From contig JAGXFU010000002.1 in NCBI GenBank assembly GCA_024637115.1, positions 1 through 54,239 on the forward strand: DNA of 54,239 nt. The letters are read 5' to 3'. This document shows, piece by piece, positions 20,991-31,351 of this stretch. The position numbers were made by a program, and so were the translations under genes. Source of the DNA: Actinomycetes bacterium. Lineage in GTDB: Bacteria > Actinomycetota > Coriobacteriia > Anaerosomatales > JAGXFU01. The first letter of the stretch is position 1. Each line of letters begins with the position of its first letter. The notes under the pieces are model-generated. The model had not been told where the DNA came from, made no database searches, and saw only the letters and a program-made list of their open reading frames with translations.

Positions 20991-22313
20991 AATACAGGCA
21001 CACCCAGGCGCCTCTTGGTGCTCACGTACGAGTTTCCACCCACCGGTGGCGGCGGCGTTCAGCGTATCGCGAAGTTCTGCAGGGACTTACAGCGTCATGG
21101 CTGGGAGCCCACAGTCGTGACGGCGGAGCACGTACAGGGTAGGCCGTATGACGCGTCGCTGTGTACGGACGTCGAAGGAATCCCGGTCGTACGGCTTGCG
21201 CATCACAATCTGATTCACGCTATTGCTGCTCCACTCGCGGTGCTCAAGAGAGCGCTGTCATCCCGAGGCTCGTCAGATGTGGTATGGGGTTCTGTCGCCA
21301 GCAACACTCAGAGCACCCGAACTCCGATGAGCACACGAGTTGCCCGATGGCTATCCGTGCCCGACGAAGCAGCCCGTTGGGCACGCTCGGCGGCTCTTCA
21401 TGTGCAGACCATGGACACGCGGTTCGATGCCGTTCTGGCTTCCGGGCCACCCCACTCCACGCTCGTGGCTGGCCGCACGTGTGCTGAGCGACGGGGAATT
21501 CCGCTTGTGGTGGATATGCGCGATTCGTGGGCACACAACCCGCACTTCTACTTTGCCACTCCCGTGCATCGTTGGCTGATCGAGAGGCAGCAACGTCGTG
21601 TGTGCGGCTCGGCTGCGTTGGTCACGGCGGTGTCTCCTCGTATCGCAGACGAGGCTCGAGCGTTTGGCGCTCGTTCTGCCGAGGTGATCCCAAACGGATA
21701 CGACGCATCAGAGATGCCTCCTCTCATGGGTCGACCCGAAGCCCCGCTGACTCTTGCCTTCATGGGCCGCTTCTACGGGCTTACCGACCCGACTCCGTTG
21801 CTCGACGCCCTGGCGCATCTGGTTGGTGTGATCGGAGGTCGTGGCGTACACCTCGAGATTGTGGGAACGGGGGATCCTGCCGTAGAAGCAGCAGTGCGTT
21901 CACGTGGGCTTCAGGATGTCGTAACCTTTCACGGATATCTTCCCCACGAAGAGGCGCTACGCGTGGTGGCCGGCTGTGATGTGGGCGTAGTGGTAATTGC
22001 CGATGAACCAGGCGCGGAGAGCGTATATACTGGCAAGCTGTTCGAGTATCTCGGTATGGGGATAGCTACCCTCGTCATTGGCCCTGTGTCCGGAGCTGCT
22101 GCGGAGTTAGTTCTCCTGAGTGGTGCGGGACGAGTCGTGGGCTATCGTGATTCTGAGGCCATTGCCCTCGTACTTGCCGACCTGGCTGATATGAAGGCGG
22201 CAGGTTCAGTCCTTGCGTCGCCAGTCGCTACGTTGATCTCGAGCTTCGAGCGTTCACAACAGGCTGCGCGCCTTGCGCGTCTCTTGGATGATGTAATTTC
22301 GGAGGAACAATGA
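20988..22313 (+). CDS. GT4 glycosyltransferase
   Basis: This is a 441-residue GT-B transferase whose conserved part begins RRLLVLTYEFPPTGGGGVQR, a pattern common in polysaccharide-locus transferases. The donor half includes LAFMGRFYGLTDPTPLLDAL and GKLFEYLGMGIATLVIGP. There are two possible starts: GTG 20988, directly behind a TATAGT box and fitting a leaderless message, and TTG 20937, which has GGGAG seven bases upstream and would add 17 residues. I prefer 20988 because the extra residues have no family character, but this is open. The stop overlaps the polymerase start (ATGA). Confidence 0.85.
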   Translation: MNTGTPRRLLVLTYEFPPTGGGGVQRIAKFCRDLQRHGWEPTVVTAEHVQGRPYDASLCTDVEGIPVVRLAHHNLIHAIAAPLAVLKRALSSRGSSDVVWGSVASNTQSTRTPMSTRVARWLSVPDEAARWARSAALHVQTMDTRFDAVLASGPPHSTLVAGRTCAERRGIPLVVDMRDSWAHNPHFYFATPVHRWLIERQQRRVCGSAALVTAVSPRIADEARAFGARSAEVIPNGYDASEMPPLMGRPEAPLTLAFMGRFYGLTDPTPLLDALAHLVGVIGGRGVHLEIVGTGDPAVEAAVRSRGLQDVVTFHGYLPHEEALRVVAGCDVGVVVIADEPGAESVYTGKLFEYLGMGIATLVIGPVSGAAAELVLLSGAGRVVGYRDSEAIALVLADLADMKAAGSVLASPVATLISSFERSQQAARLARLLDDVISEEQ

Positions 22314-23713
22314 GCGTGGCTGCGCTGAGAGCGCGAATTCAAAATCGGGCGACCCCATTGTGGGTTGCTGCTGCCCTGGTGTGTGGCTCGCTCGCTGGTC
22401 TCGCAGTCGGGACGGGCCCGCTGTCCGAGTCGGCGCGGCTCCTTATGGTTGGCGCGGTGGGGATTACGCTCGTTGCGGCGGTCATGTGGAAGGCTGAACT
22501 CGGTGTTCCACTCATGCTTGTCGCTCTATCGTTCGATGTGGGTGGGAGAATCATCTCCGATCCTATGCCGTTTACCGCGTATCAAGTCGTCTTGCTGCTT
22601 ACACTCGGGTCATGGGGTGTGCGGTTGATTGGCGGAGACCGCGAGGTCCTTCCGCGCTTCACGCTAATCGATGTTGGTGTCTTCTTCCTGCTCTTCGCGG
22701 CATTGTGGTCACTTCCGGCATCGCTTGACCGGGGGGATACCACTTTTGCTGTGGTTCGTCTTGGCTTCATCTATCTGTTCTATCTGGTGTCGACCACGAT
22801 GATGCGTCAGAAGTGGGTGGTCGATGCAGCTCTGGCCGCTCTCGTTGTCTCAGGCTGTTTCCAGGGAGTCCTGGCTCTTGCTCAGGCTCGCATTGCTGGC
22901 TTCGATATCGGCAACACCGCGGTGCGGCTTGGCGGCCCCAATTCCGTTGTGAGAGGATCGGCATTCTTCGACGACCCGAACTACCTGGCTGCGATGCTGG
23001 CGGCGGCGATCCTTGTTGCTCTTATCAAGATTGTGCACTCGAAGCGTTGGTCGCTGGCAGCCATGTGGCTGGCAGCCGCCGGAGTATGCACGCTTGGCAT
23101 GTACGCGACATTCTCGCGCACTGGTTTGGTCGGCGTTGCCATTGGACTGCCGATCGTGTGGTTGACCGCGCCCGCGGGTCGAAGGAAGTGGGTATTCTAT
23201 GTTGGCATTCTCGGTGTCGCCGCCATACTTGCCGTCAGTCCGGATCTGCTGCTGGATCGCTTTTCGGCGGTGACCGACGTCAATTCTGACAACTCGGCCG
23301 CGACACGCTACTACATGGTCATTTCTACCTTTGAGATTATCCGCGACTACTGGGCAACTGGTACAGGCTTGGGTGCGTTCGACATGGCATACCCCGCGTA
23401 TCGTATTGCCGGATCCTCGTTCTCAGTCATTCGCCCCCACCAGCTTCCGTTGGCGATGTGGGCAGAGATGGGCGTGGCGGGATTGATTGCCGAGCTACTC
23501 CTTACGTTCGCGACCGTTCGGCTAGTTTGGACATCTCGTTTCGGGGGTCTGACTCTCGATCAGAAGGTCGGCATCGCTCTGGTGAGCTCGTTTGCGGTTC
23601 AGTCTCTATTCCAGTATTTCCTATACTTTGAGTATGTGTGGTTTGCCCTCGCGCTGCTGGCCGCAGCCTGTGTGTCGAAGGGCCGTTCCCAATCGGAGGT
23701 TTCACATGTCTGA
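22310..23713 (+). CDS. O-antigen polymerase/ligase family protein (Wzy-like)
   Basis: This is a 467-residue membrane protein with about 11-12 hydrophobic segments and a large loop between the late helices, as in the Wzy_C (O-antigen ligase) family. The region GTGLGAFDMAYPAYRIAG followed by RPHQLPLAMWAEMGVAGLI carries the His-x-x-x-x-x-x-x-x-E spacing typical of the periplasmic or exoplasmic loop. In a Gram-positive it would polymerise lipid-linked repeat units after flipping. ATG 22310 overlaps the previous stop, with GGAGGAA upstream. The next gene starts inside its last codons. Confidence 0.87.
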   Translation: MSVAALRARIQNRATPLWVAAALVCGSLAGLAVGTGPLSESARLLMVGAVGITLVAAVMWKAELGVPLMLVALSFDVGGRIISDPMPFTAYQVVLLLTLGSWGVRLIGGDREVLPRFTLIDVGVFFLLFAALWSLPASLDRGDTTFAVVRLGFIYLFYLVSTTMMRQKWVVDAALAALVVSGCFQGVLALAQARIAGFDIGNTAVRLGGPNSVVRGSAFFDDPNYLAAMLAAAILVALIKIVHSKRWSLAAMWLAAAGVCTLGMYATFSRTGLVGVAIGLPIVWLTAPAGRRKWVFYVGILGVAAILAVSPDLLLDRFSAVTDVNSDNSAATRYYMVISTFEIIRDYWATGTGLGAFDMAYPAYRIAGSSFSVIRPHQLPLAMWAEMGVAGLIAELLLTFATVRLVWTSRFGGLTLDQKVGIALVSSFAVQSLFQYFLYFEYVWFALALLAAACVSKGRSQSEVSHV

Positions 23714-24446
23714 CAGCGCGACTCTTCGTGTTCTGCGGGTACTGCTGCGCGGCTGGTGGCTCATTCTCATGGCTGCCATCTTAGCCGGCGTTGTCGCATT
23801 CATCTCGTTCGGCGGAGGTGAGGTGACGTATCTGGGCAGCGCTGCACTCACCATCGACACGGCGATAGTGTCGCGGTACCCGGCGCTACCGGTGCCCGAG
23901 CTACTTCTTAGCGAGGTGCAATCAGCTGAATTCAAGCAGCAGGTGCTCGATGCCGCGGGAGTGAGTGGCGGCTCGCTGTCCTTTTACACCCTAGGCAACC
24001 CTCAGCGGCTCTTCTACGCAACCTACCTCACTGATTCGGAAGAGGAAGCGGAGCACACGGTGGATGTGGCCGCGAACATGGTCATCGAAACGTACCTCGA
24101 GATGGGCGAGCAAGAGATCGGCCGCCTCGAGACTGCGCTGGAAGAGGCGTATGAAATGCTCGGGTATCTCGAGGCAGGACTCACCGAGCCTTCGTTCACT
24201 CCCCAAGAGGTGCTCGGTGTGCACTGGCAGATATACTCGGTGGAGAACTCCATCATTGCGAATGAGGCGTTGCTTGATCAGCAGCGAGCTGCCTATTCGT
24301 ATGCAGAAAATCCATCCGTCACGATGACAGACCCCGCGACAGAACAGCGCCGCAACGTGCTCGCGGCAGCGCTGTTGGGGCTTGTGCTCGGTGCGGTCGT
24401 GGTCCTCGTCCGCAGTCGCGTGTGGCAGACTCCCACAGAGGGATAG
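23706..24446 (+). CDS. Wzz/YveK-type chain-length (polysaccharide co-polymerase) protein
   Basis: This is a 246-residue protein with the co-polymerase layout: an N-terminal membrane helix (LRGWWLILMAAILAGVVAFI, about 13-35), an extracytoplasmic helical domain rich in Glu, and a C-terminal helix (NVLAAALLGLVLGAVVVLV, about 218-238). There is no ATPase domain and no Tyr-rich tail, so a separate tyrosine kinase would be needed if regulation follows the CapAB model; none is in the window. The ATG at 23706 overlaps the polymerase gene by eight bases and begins the family N-terminus; the frame is open further back but would overlap about 120 bases of the polymerase gene. It probably sets polymer length with the Wzy-like protein. 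Confidence 0.82.
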   Translation: MSDSATLRVLRVLLRGWWLILMAAILAGVVAFISFGGGEVTYLGSAALTIDTAIVSRYPALPVPELLLSEVQSAEFKQQVLDAAGVSGGSLSFYTLGNPQRLFYATYLTDSEEEAEHTVDVAANMVIETYLEMGEQEIGRLETALEEAYEMLGYLEAGLTEPSFTPQEVLGVHWQIYSVENSIIANEALLDQQRAAYSYAENPSVTMTDPATEQRRNVLAAALLGLVLGAVVVLVRSRVWQTPTEG

Positions 24447-24455
24447 CGTGCTTAG

Positions 24456-25673
24456 GTGACTTCGCAGGAGACGCATCTGACCGGGATAGCATTCTCGAAG
24501 CAGTTCCCGAATTCGGCCGAGAGCCTCCGGGGACTCTTTGTTGCGGAGCAGGTCCGAGCGACCTCCTACGCAGTCTCCTGGTCCGTGATTGCGCCAGCGC
24601 CCTACACACCGCGATTTCTGTCACGCGTGCTTCCTCGGCCGTACGTTTCACGCGGTTCCAGATTTGGGGATCTCGACGTTCAGCATCCGCCATATCACGT
24701 CCTGCCTCGGCGAATCGGCTATCGGACGGTTGGACGTGAGATGGCCCGGGGCGCACGTCGGACGTTTGGAGAAGCGGTGCGCAATACGCATCCGACGTTC
24801 GTCCATATACACACGCTGTATCCGGCAGGAGCTGCCGGTAGGATCCTTGCCCGCGAACATGAATTGCCCTACATCGTGACAATCCACGGGTCGGATCTGT
24901 ATTCGAATATGAAACGGCCCGCGTGGGTTGCCCGGTTGCGTCGCGTTGTGGATGATGCGGCGGCAATCGTGTGCGTGAGCGACTCGCTTGCACAAGACGC
25001 CATTGCGATGGTAGGAGCTCGACCCGAACGCACACTCGTGATTCCGAACTCGTTCGACGCAAGTACCTTCTCGCCTCGGCCGAAATCACTACGTGTTCGG
25101 CCAACGTTGCTGACCGTTGGCCGACTGGTAGATGTGAAAGGGCACAGGTTCCTGATCGAGGCGGTCGCTGCCCTCGTATCCGCCTATCCTGAATTGGCGC
25201 TGAGAATCGCGGGAGAGGGACCGGAGCGGCGTGCGTTGCAAGCCCGTGCTGCCGAGTTGGACATCGCCGATCACGTAGAGTTCCTCGGCAATCTGACTCC
25301 GGATCGACTTTCCGAGGAGTATCACCGTGCGGACCTGTTCGTGTTGCCCTCGGTGCGCGAAGGATTTGGAGTGGTCGTTGTGGAGGCCCTGGCTTCGGGC
25401 ACTCCCGTGGTTGCGACTCGGTCAGGTGGCCCGGAGTCCATTCTCTGTGCGCAGTGCGGTGAGTTGGTTGCCCCCGGCGATGCGGGCGAGCTTGCCAGCG
25501 GCATTAGCCGTGCGCTGAGTCGCGCCGGCGAATTCGATCCCGATGCGTTGTCATCCTACGTTGGTGAGCGCTACGGTTCCGGGGTCGTCGGTGCCCGGCT
25601 GGTCAAGCTGTACGAGGAGGTCGCGGCCGGGCGCATGCCCAGCGCGACTCTTGCCGAGGGGGGCGTCCAATGA
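24456..25673 (+). CDS. GT4 glycosyltransferase
   Basis: This is a 405-residue GT-B transferase. It opens with FSKQFPNSAESLRGLFVAEQ, a common N-terminus of exopolysaccharide transferases. IVTIHGSDLYSNMKRPAW and the donor motifs LLTVGRLVDVKGHRFLIEAV and PSVREGFGVVVVEALASGTP lie near residues 220 and 295. The start is taken as GTG 24456, ten bases after the Wzz-type stop, with a weak GAGGGA site further upstream; GTG 24448 is out of frame. The stop overlaps the next start (ATGA). Substrate unknown. Confidence 0.88.
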   Translation: MTSQETHLTGIAFSKQFPNSAESLRGLFVAEQVRATSYAVSWSVIAPAPYTPRFLSRVLPRPYVSRGSRFGDLDVQHPPYHVLPRRIGYRTVGREMARGARRTFGEAVRNTHPTFVHIHTLYPAGAAGRILAREHELPYIVTIHGSDLYSNMKRPAWVARLRRVVDDAAAIVCVSDSLAQDAIAMVGARPERTLVIPNSFDASTFSPRPKSLRVRPTLLTVGRLVDVKGHRFLIEAVAALVSAYPELALRIAGEGPERRALQARAAELDIADHVEFLGNLTPDRLSEEYHRADLFVLPSVREGFGVVVVEALASGTPVVATRSGGPESILCAQCGELVAPGDAGELASGISRALSRAGEFDPDALSSYVGERYGSGVVGARLVKLYEEVAAGRMPSATLAEGGVQ

Positions 25674-26824
25674 AGGCGCACGTGGTGATGCTCTTGAGCA
25701 ACGCGCTGCGTTCAGACCCCCGGGTCGAGAAAGAATCCGCTGCGCTCATCGGTGCAGGCTATGACGTGACGGTGGTTGCGTGGAATCGCGGAGGGGATCT
25801 GCCTGCCGAGGAGAGCCGAGGGGATCTCCGAATCGTGCGCGTAGGCCCGCGGGCCGCTCACGGAGGCGGGCTCAAAAACATCCCGGCATATCGTGAGTTC
25901 TACGCGAATGCGGTGCGTGTCGCGGCCGGATTGTCGCCTGATGTGGTGCATTGCCACGATCTTGATACGGCGTTGGCCGGGCTCTCGCTGACTCGATCTC
26001 GTCCGGCGCTGCGCCCGTCACTTGTGATGGACATGCACGAGCTTTACCGCGAGAGCAATATGATTCCGCAACGTGGGTTCAAGGGTCGTGTGGCTCGCTT
26101 GTTCGTGCGATTGGTCGAAGCCCGCGCCTACGCGAAGGCCGACGCGATTCTGGTTGCCAATCCCGGGACGACCGCATACTACGAGGCACTGGGCTACGGC
26201 GACAAGGTTGTGCTGGTGGAGAACGCCCCTGACCTGGACTTGTTTGCGCCTACTCCAAGAGCGTCGAATGCCCGCTTTACGGTGGGGTATTTCGGCCAGA
26301 AGCGTTATGTCGAGGGCCTGCGACACCTGATCGACGTCGTGGGTTCACACGATGAGATCGAGGCGATTCTGGCCGGCGGAGGTGTTGCCGAGGCTGAGAT
26401 CGAGAACCTTGCTGCCGGCGTTGATGGCGTTGAGGTTTCAGGCGAGTTCGCATACGCGGACCTGCCCGCCCTCTACCAACGCGTCGACGCTGTTCACGCG
26501 GTCTACGACACCACTCTCGGAAACGTGCGCACCCTGTTTCCGGTCAAGGCCATGGAAGCGATGGCGTGCGCTCTTCCTGTCTTGGTTGCAGCAGACACAT
26601 GGATCGGTTCCTATGCTGAGGCCAATGGCATCGGCATTGCTGTTCCCTCTGGGGACCGGGTCGCGCTTGACGCTGCAGTTCTCCGACTCGCATCCGATCC
26701 CTGCGAAAGGTACGCAATGGGCCAGGCGGGTCGACATATTGTCGAGGCAGGGCTCTCATGGCAAGCCGCTTGCAAGCGACTAGTGGACACCTATGCCGAA
26801 ATGTTGGGAGTGAGCCGCGGCTGA
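25670..26824 (+). CDS. GT4 glycosyltransferase
   Basis: This is a 384-residue GT-B transferase beginning HVVMLLSNALRSDPRVEKES. HCHDLDTALAGL and MDMHELYRESN mark the acceptor half. The donor half (VGYFGQKRYVEGLRHLIDVV, FPVKAMEAMACALPVLVA) has a looser EX7E region than its neighbours. It ends the rightward glycosyltransferase operon; the next gene has its own candidate promoter. ATG 25670 overlaps the preceding stop and has a purine-rich GAGGGGGG site upstream. Confidence 0.88.
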   Translation: MKAHVVMLLSNALRSDPRVEKESAALIGAGYDVTVVAWNRGGDLPAEESRGDLRIVRVGPRAAHGGGLKNIPAYREFYANAVRVAAGLSPDVVHCHDLDTALAGLSLTRSRPALRPSLVMDMHELYRESNMIPQRGFKGRVARLFVRLVEARAYAKADAILVANPGTTAYYEALGYGDKVVLVENAPDLDLFAPTPRASNARFTVGYFGQKRYVEGLRHLIDVVGSHDEIEAILAGGGVAEAEIENLAAGVDGVEVSGEFAYADLPALYQRVDAVHAVYDTTLGNVRTLFPVKAMEAMACALPVLVAADTWIGSYAEANGIGIAVPSGDRVALDAAVLRLASDPCERYAMGQAGRHIVEAGLSWQAACKRLVDTYAEMLGVSRG

Positions 26825-26844
26825 CCTGAGTGGTCAAGCGGTGA

Positions 26845-26850
26845 TAGAAT
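26845..26850 (+). promoter_or_regulatory. Candidate -10 box before the SpoIID/CWB2 gene
   Basis: TAGAAT lies 41 bases before the preferred GTG start at 26891, just after the end of the glycosyltransferase operon. The same hexamer stands before the RNA gene at 34346 and before secA. The -35 region is poor. Confidence 0.35.
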
Positions 26851-26890
26851 GACTATTCGAACATCCAACCGTAGCAACACGGAGGTTTCC

Positions 26891-29158
26891 GTGAATCGCA
26901 GCAGGCTGTTTCGCGTCGTCCTGACGCTCACGGCGGTACTTGCCGTCTCTTTGCTGGCACCCGGTTTTGCTTCAGACGGTGCCGCCTATGCAGAGGTCAA
27001 TGCGCTCGCAATCCCGGAGTTCACGATCGGCGGCTCCGGCTGGGGCCATGGCATTGGGCTGAGCCAGTACGGTGCCAAGGGATACGCCGAGCACGGCAAG
27101 ACGGGCGACTGGATCGCCACGTACTACTACCCCGGTTCGACTATCGGCGCACGCTCGGATAAGACCATCAAGGTCAATCTCGATAATGCTGCCCGCTACA
27201 AGACTTCAAGCGACACGTACAACGGCGGATACACACGCACGTCGTGGCAGGTGAGACCCGGATACGTTGGCGGTCAGATCAAGCTGAACGACAGCATCAC
27301 ACTTGCCGACAAGACCTGGACGATCACTGCCACCAAGTCGGGCTCGACCGTGCTCGGAATGAGTATTTCTAGTGGTAGCACCACGTACGGACCCTACGAC
27401 TCCATCAAGCTTGCGCCTATCGGTGGCTCTCCCGGACTCATTCAGGTTCTCACTGCCAGTGGCGCATTTGATCACACCTATGTGCGCTATCGCGGCACCA
27501 TGCGACTCTATGTGAACAAGGTGGCCGTGGGGGTGAAGCCCGCGGGGAACATCAGACTCGTCAACTGGCTGACAACTGATAACTATCTGTACGGCGTGGT
27601 CCCCCGAGAGAGTCCTTCATCCTGGCACGCCGAGGCCCTCAAAGCTCAGGCGCTCGTTGCACGTTCATACGCCTATGTCAGTACTGGTGAGTTGTACTGC
27701 GATACCTGGAGTCAGGTCTACAACGGTCATTCCAAAGGCGACCGCGCCGCGCCCGAGATGCATGAAGCGTCGTCGACCAACAGTGCCGTTGCTGCCACGA
27801 GTGGCCGCTACGTGATGTATGGCGGTTCCGTCATCCAGACGTTCTTCCATAGTTCAGCTGGTGGGCACACCGCAAACATCGAGGATGTCTGGCTCGGGAC
27901 CGGTCAGCCCTCATCCTCATACCCGTATCGTGCGGGCGTACCCAGTCCGTATGAAGGTAGCGCAGGCGACCCCAACGCGAGTTGGCCGCTTCGGACGATG
28001 AGCGGTCTGCAAATGGCACAGAAGCTCGTGGCGTACAAATCGAGCGTGTGTCCGCCAGGTGCCGGGACATCAGTCTACGTTGTCCGCTTGGACCCTGATC
28101 GCGCGGCATCAGGGCATGTGCGATCTATCGATATCTACTGGTCGAACGGCTACAAGACCGATGACTTCTCGGGCGACTCATTCAGGTCGGCCCTCGCACT
28201 GAAGTCAACCAACTTCTTTGTGGCAGGTTTCCCCATGGAGCGGATAGAGGGCCCGACCCGCTACGACACAGCTGCCGAGATCTCAGCCGAGGCGTTTGTC
28301 GGAACCGCGCCGGTCGTTGTGATTGCGAGCGGTGAAGACTACGCCGATGCGCTTGCCGGATCGGCCCTCGCCGGCGCACGGAACGGCTCCCTGCTACTGT
28401 CTGCCAAGGATGGCCTGCCCTCGGCCACGCGTGATGAGCTCCGACGGTTGCGTCCAACCACGGTCTACATTCTCGGCGGAGAATCGGCACTCTCGGCCGC
28501 TGTCGCGTCGGCTGCTCAGTCGGTTGCCGGACTGACCCCGACCAGAATCTCCGGCCCGGACAGGTATGTGACGGCCGCACGGGTCGCCGATGAGGTCAGG
28601 GCGTACGCGGGGAATACGTCAGTCCTCATCGCAAGCGGTACTTCGTGGCCGGATGCGGCATCACTCTCCGGTCTTGCATACGCGCGAGGATATCCAATCC
28701 TGCTCTCAAAGAAGACCGGGCTTGCGAGCGCAACGGAGGACTATCTCACGGTGAATAGCCCCGCGACCGTTCTCGTAGCGGGAGGCGAGTCCGTGCTTAC
28801 TTCAGCGATCGACACTCAGATTCGGGTAGCGACCGGGAAGCTTCCGACCCGATTCGCCGGACACGACCGCTATCAGACCGCCACCAGGATCGCCGACTAC
28901 TGCGTCACCCTCGGATTCTCGAAGGACAACGTCTACGTCGCAACGGGCGAGGCCTATGCCGATGCGCTCACGGGAGGTGTGATCGCCGGAGTCGGCGACA
29001 AGCCGTTGATTCTCACCCAGAAGGATCGCTGCCCGACAAACACCGGCTTGTGGTTGGGAAGAAACGTCGCTGCCATCTCGAAGCTCTATATACTGGGGGG
29101 TACGGCGGCTGTCTCGGATGCGGGTCTTTGGAGCATAGATACAGCGATGGCCGACTGA
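26891..29158 (+). CDS. Secreted SpoIID/LytB-domain protein with three CWB2 repeats
   Basis: This is a 755-residue exported protein. Residues 1-34 form a signal peptide ending GAAYA. GWGHGIGLSQYGAKGYAEH lies directly after it, then a SpoIID/LytB domain with YLYGVVPRESPSSWHAEALK near residue 235 (containing the Glu equivalent to the lytic transglycosylase catalytic Glu) and TFFHSSAGGHT near 318. Three CWB2 repeats start RIEGPTRYDTA, RISGPDRYVTA and RFAGHDRYQTA near 451, 552 and 654. It probably cleaves stem-peptide-free glycan strands or stimulates an amidase while bound to wall polymer. GTG 26891 has GGAGG five bases upstream; an in-frame ATG at 26849 would add 14 residues ahead of the signal peptide but overlaps the -10 box. 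Confidence 0.88.
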   Translation: MNRSRLFRVVLTLTAVLAVSLLAPGFASDGAAYAEVNALAIPEFTIGGSGWGHGIGLSQYGAKGYAEHGKTGDWIATYYYPGSTIGARSDKTIKVNLDNAARYKTSSDTYNGGYTRTSWQVRPGYVGGQIKLNDSITLADKTWTITATKSGSTVLGMSISSGSTTYGPYDSIKLAPIGGSPGLIQVLTASGAFDHTYVRYRGTMRLYVNKVAVGVKPAGNIRLVNWLTTDNYLYGVVPRESPSSWHAEALKAQALVARSYAYVSTGELYCDTWSQVYNGHSKGDRAAPEMHEASSTNSAVAATSGRYVMYGGSVIQTFFHSSAGGHTANIEDVWLGTGQPSSSYPYRAGVPSPYEGSAGDPNASWPLRTMSGLQMAQKLVAYKSSVCPPGAGTSVYVVRLDPDRAASGHVRSIDIYWSNGYKTDDFSGDSFRSALALKSTNFFVAGFPMERIEGPTRYDTAAEISAEAFVGTAPVVVIASGEDYADALAGSALAGARNGSLLLSAKDGLPSATRDELRRLRPTTVYILGGESALSAAVASAAQSVAGLTPTRISGPDRYVTAARVADEVRAYAGNTSVLIASGTSWPDAASLSGLAYARGYPILLSKKTGLASATEDYLTVNSPATVLVAGGESVLTSAIDTQIRVATGKLPTRFAGHDRYQTATRIADYCVTLGFSKDNVYVATGEAYADALTGGVIAGVGDKPLILTQKDRCPTNTGLWLGRNVAAISKLYILGGTAAVSDAGLWSIDTAMAD

Positions 29159-29197
29159 GGCCGACCGCGTATCGATGCTCAATCCCGGAGGTACACC

Positions 29198-31319
<2,122 letters not shown>

Positions 31320-31351
31320 CTAAACGCATCTCCAGGAAGGACCCAGGACTT

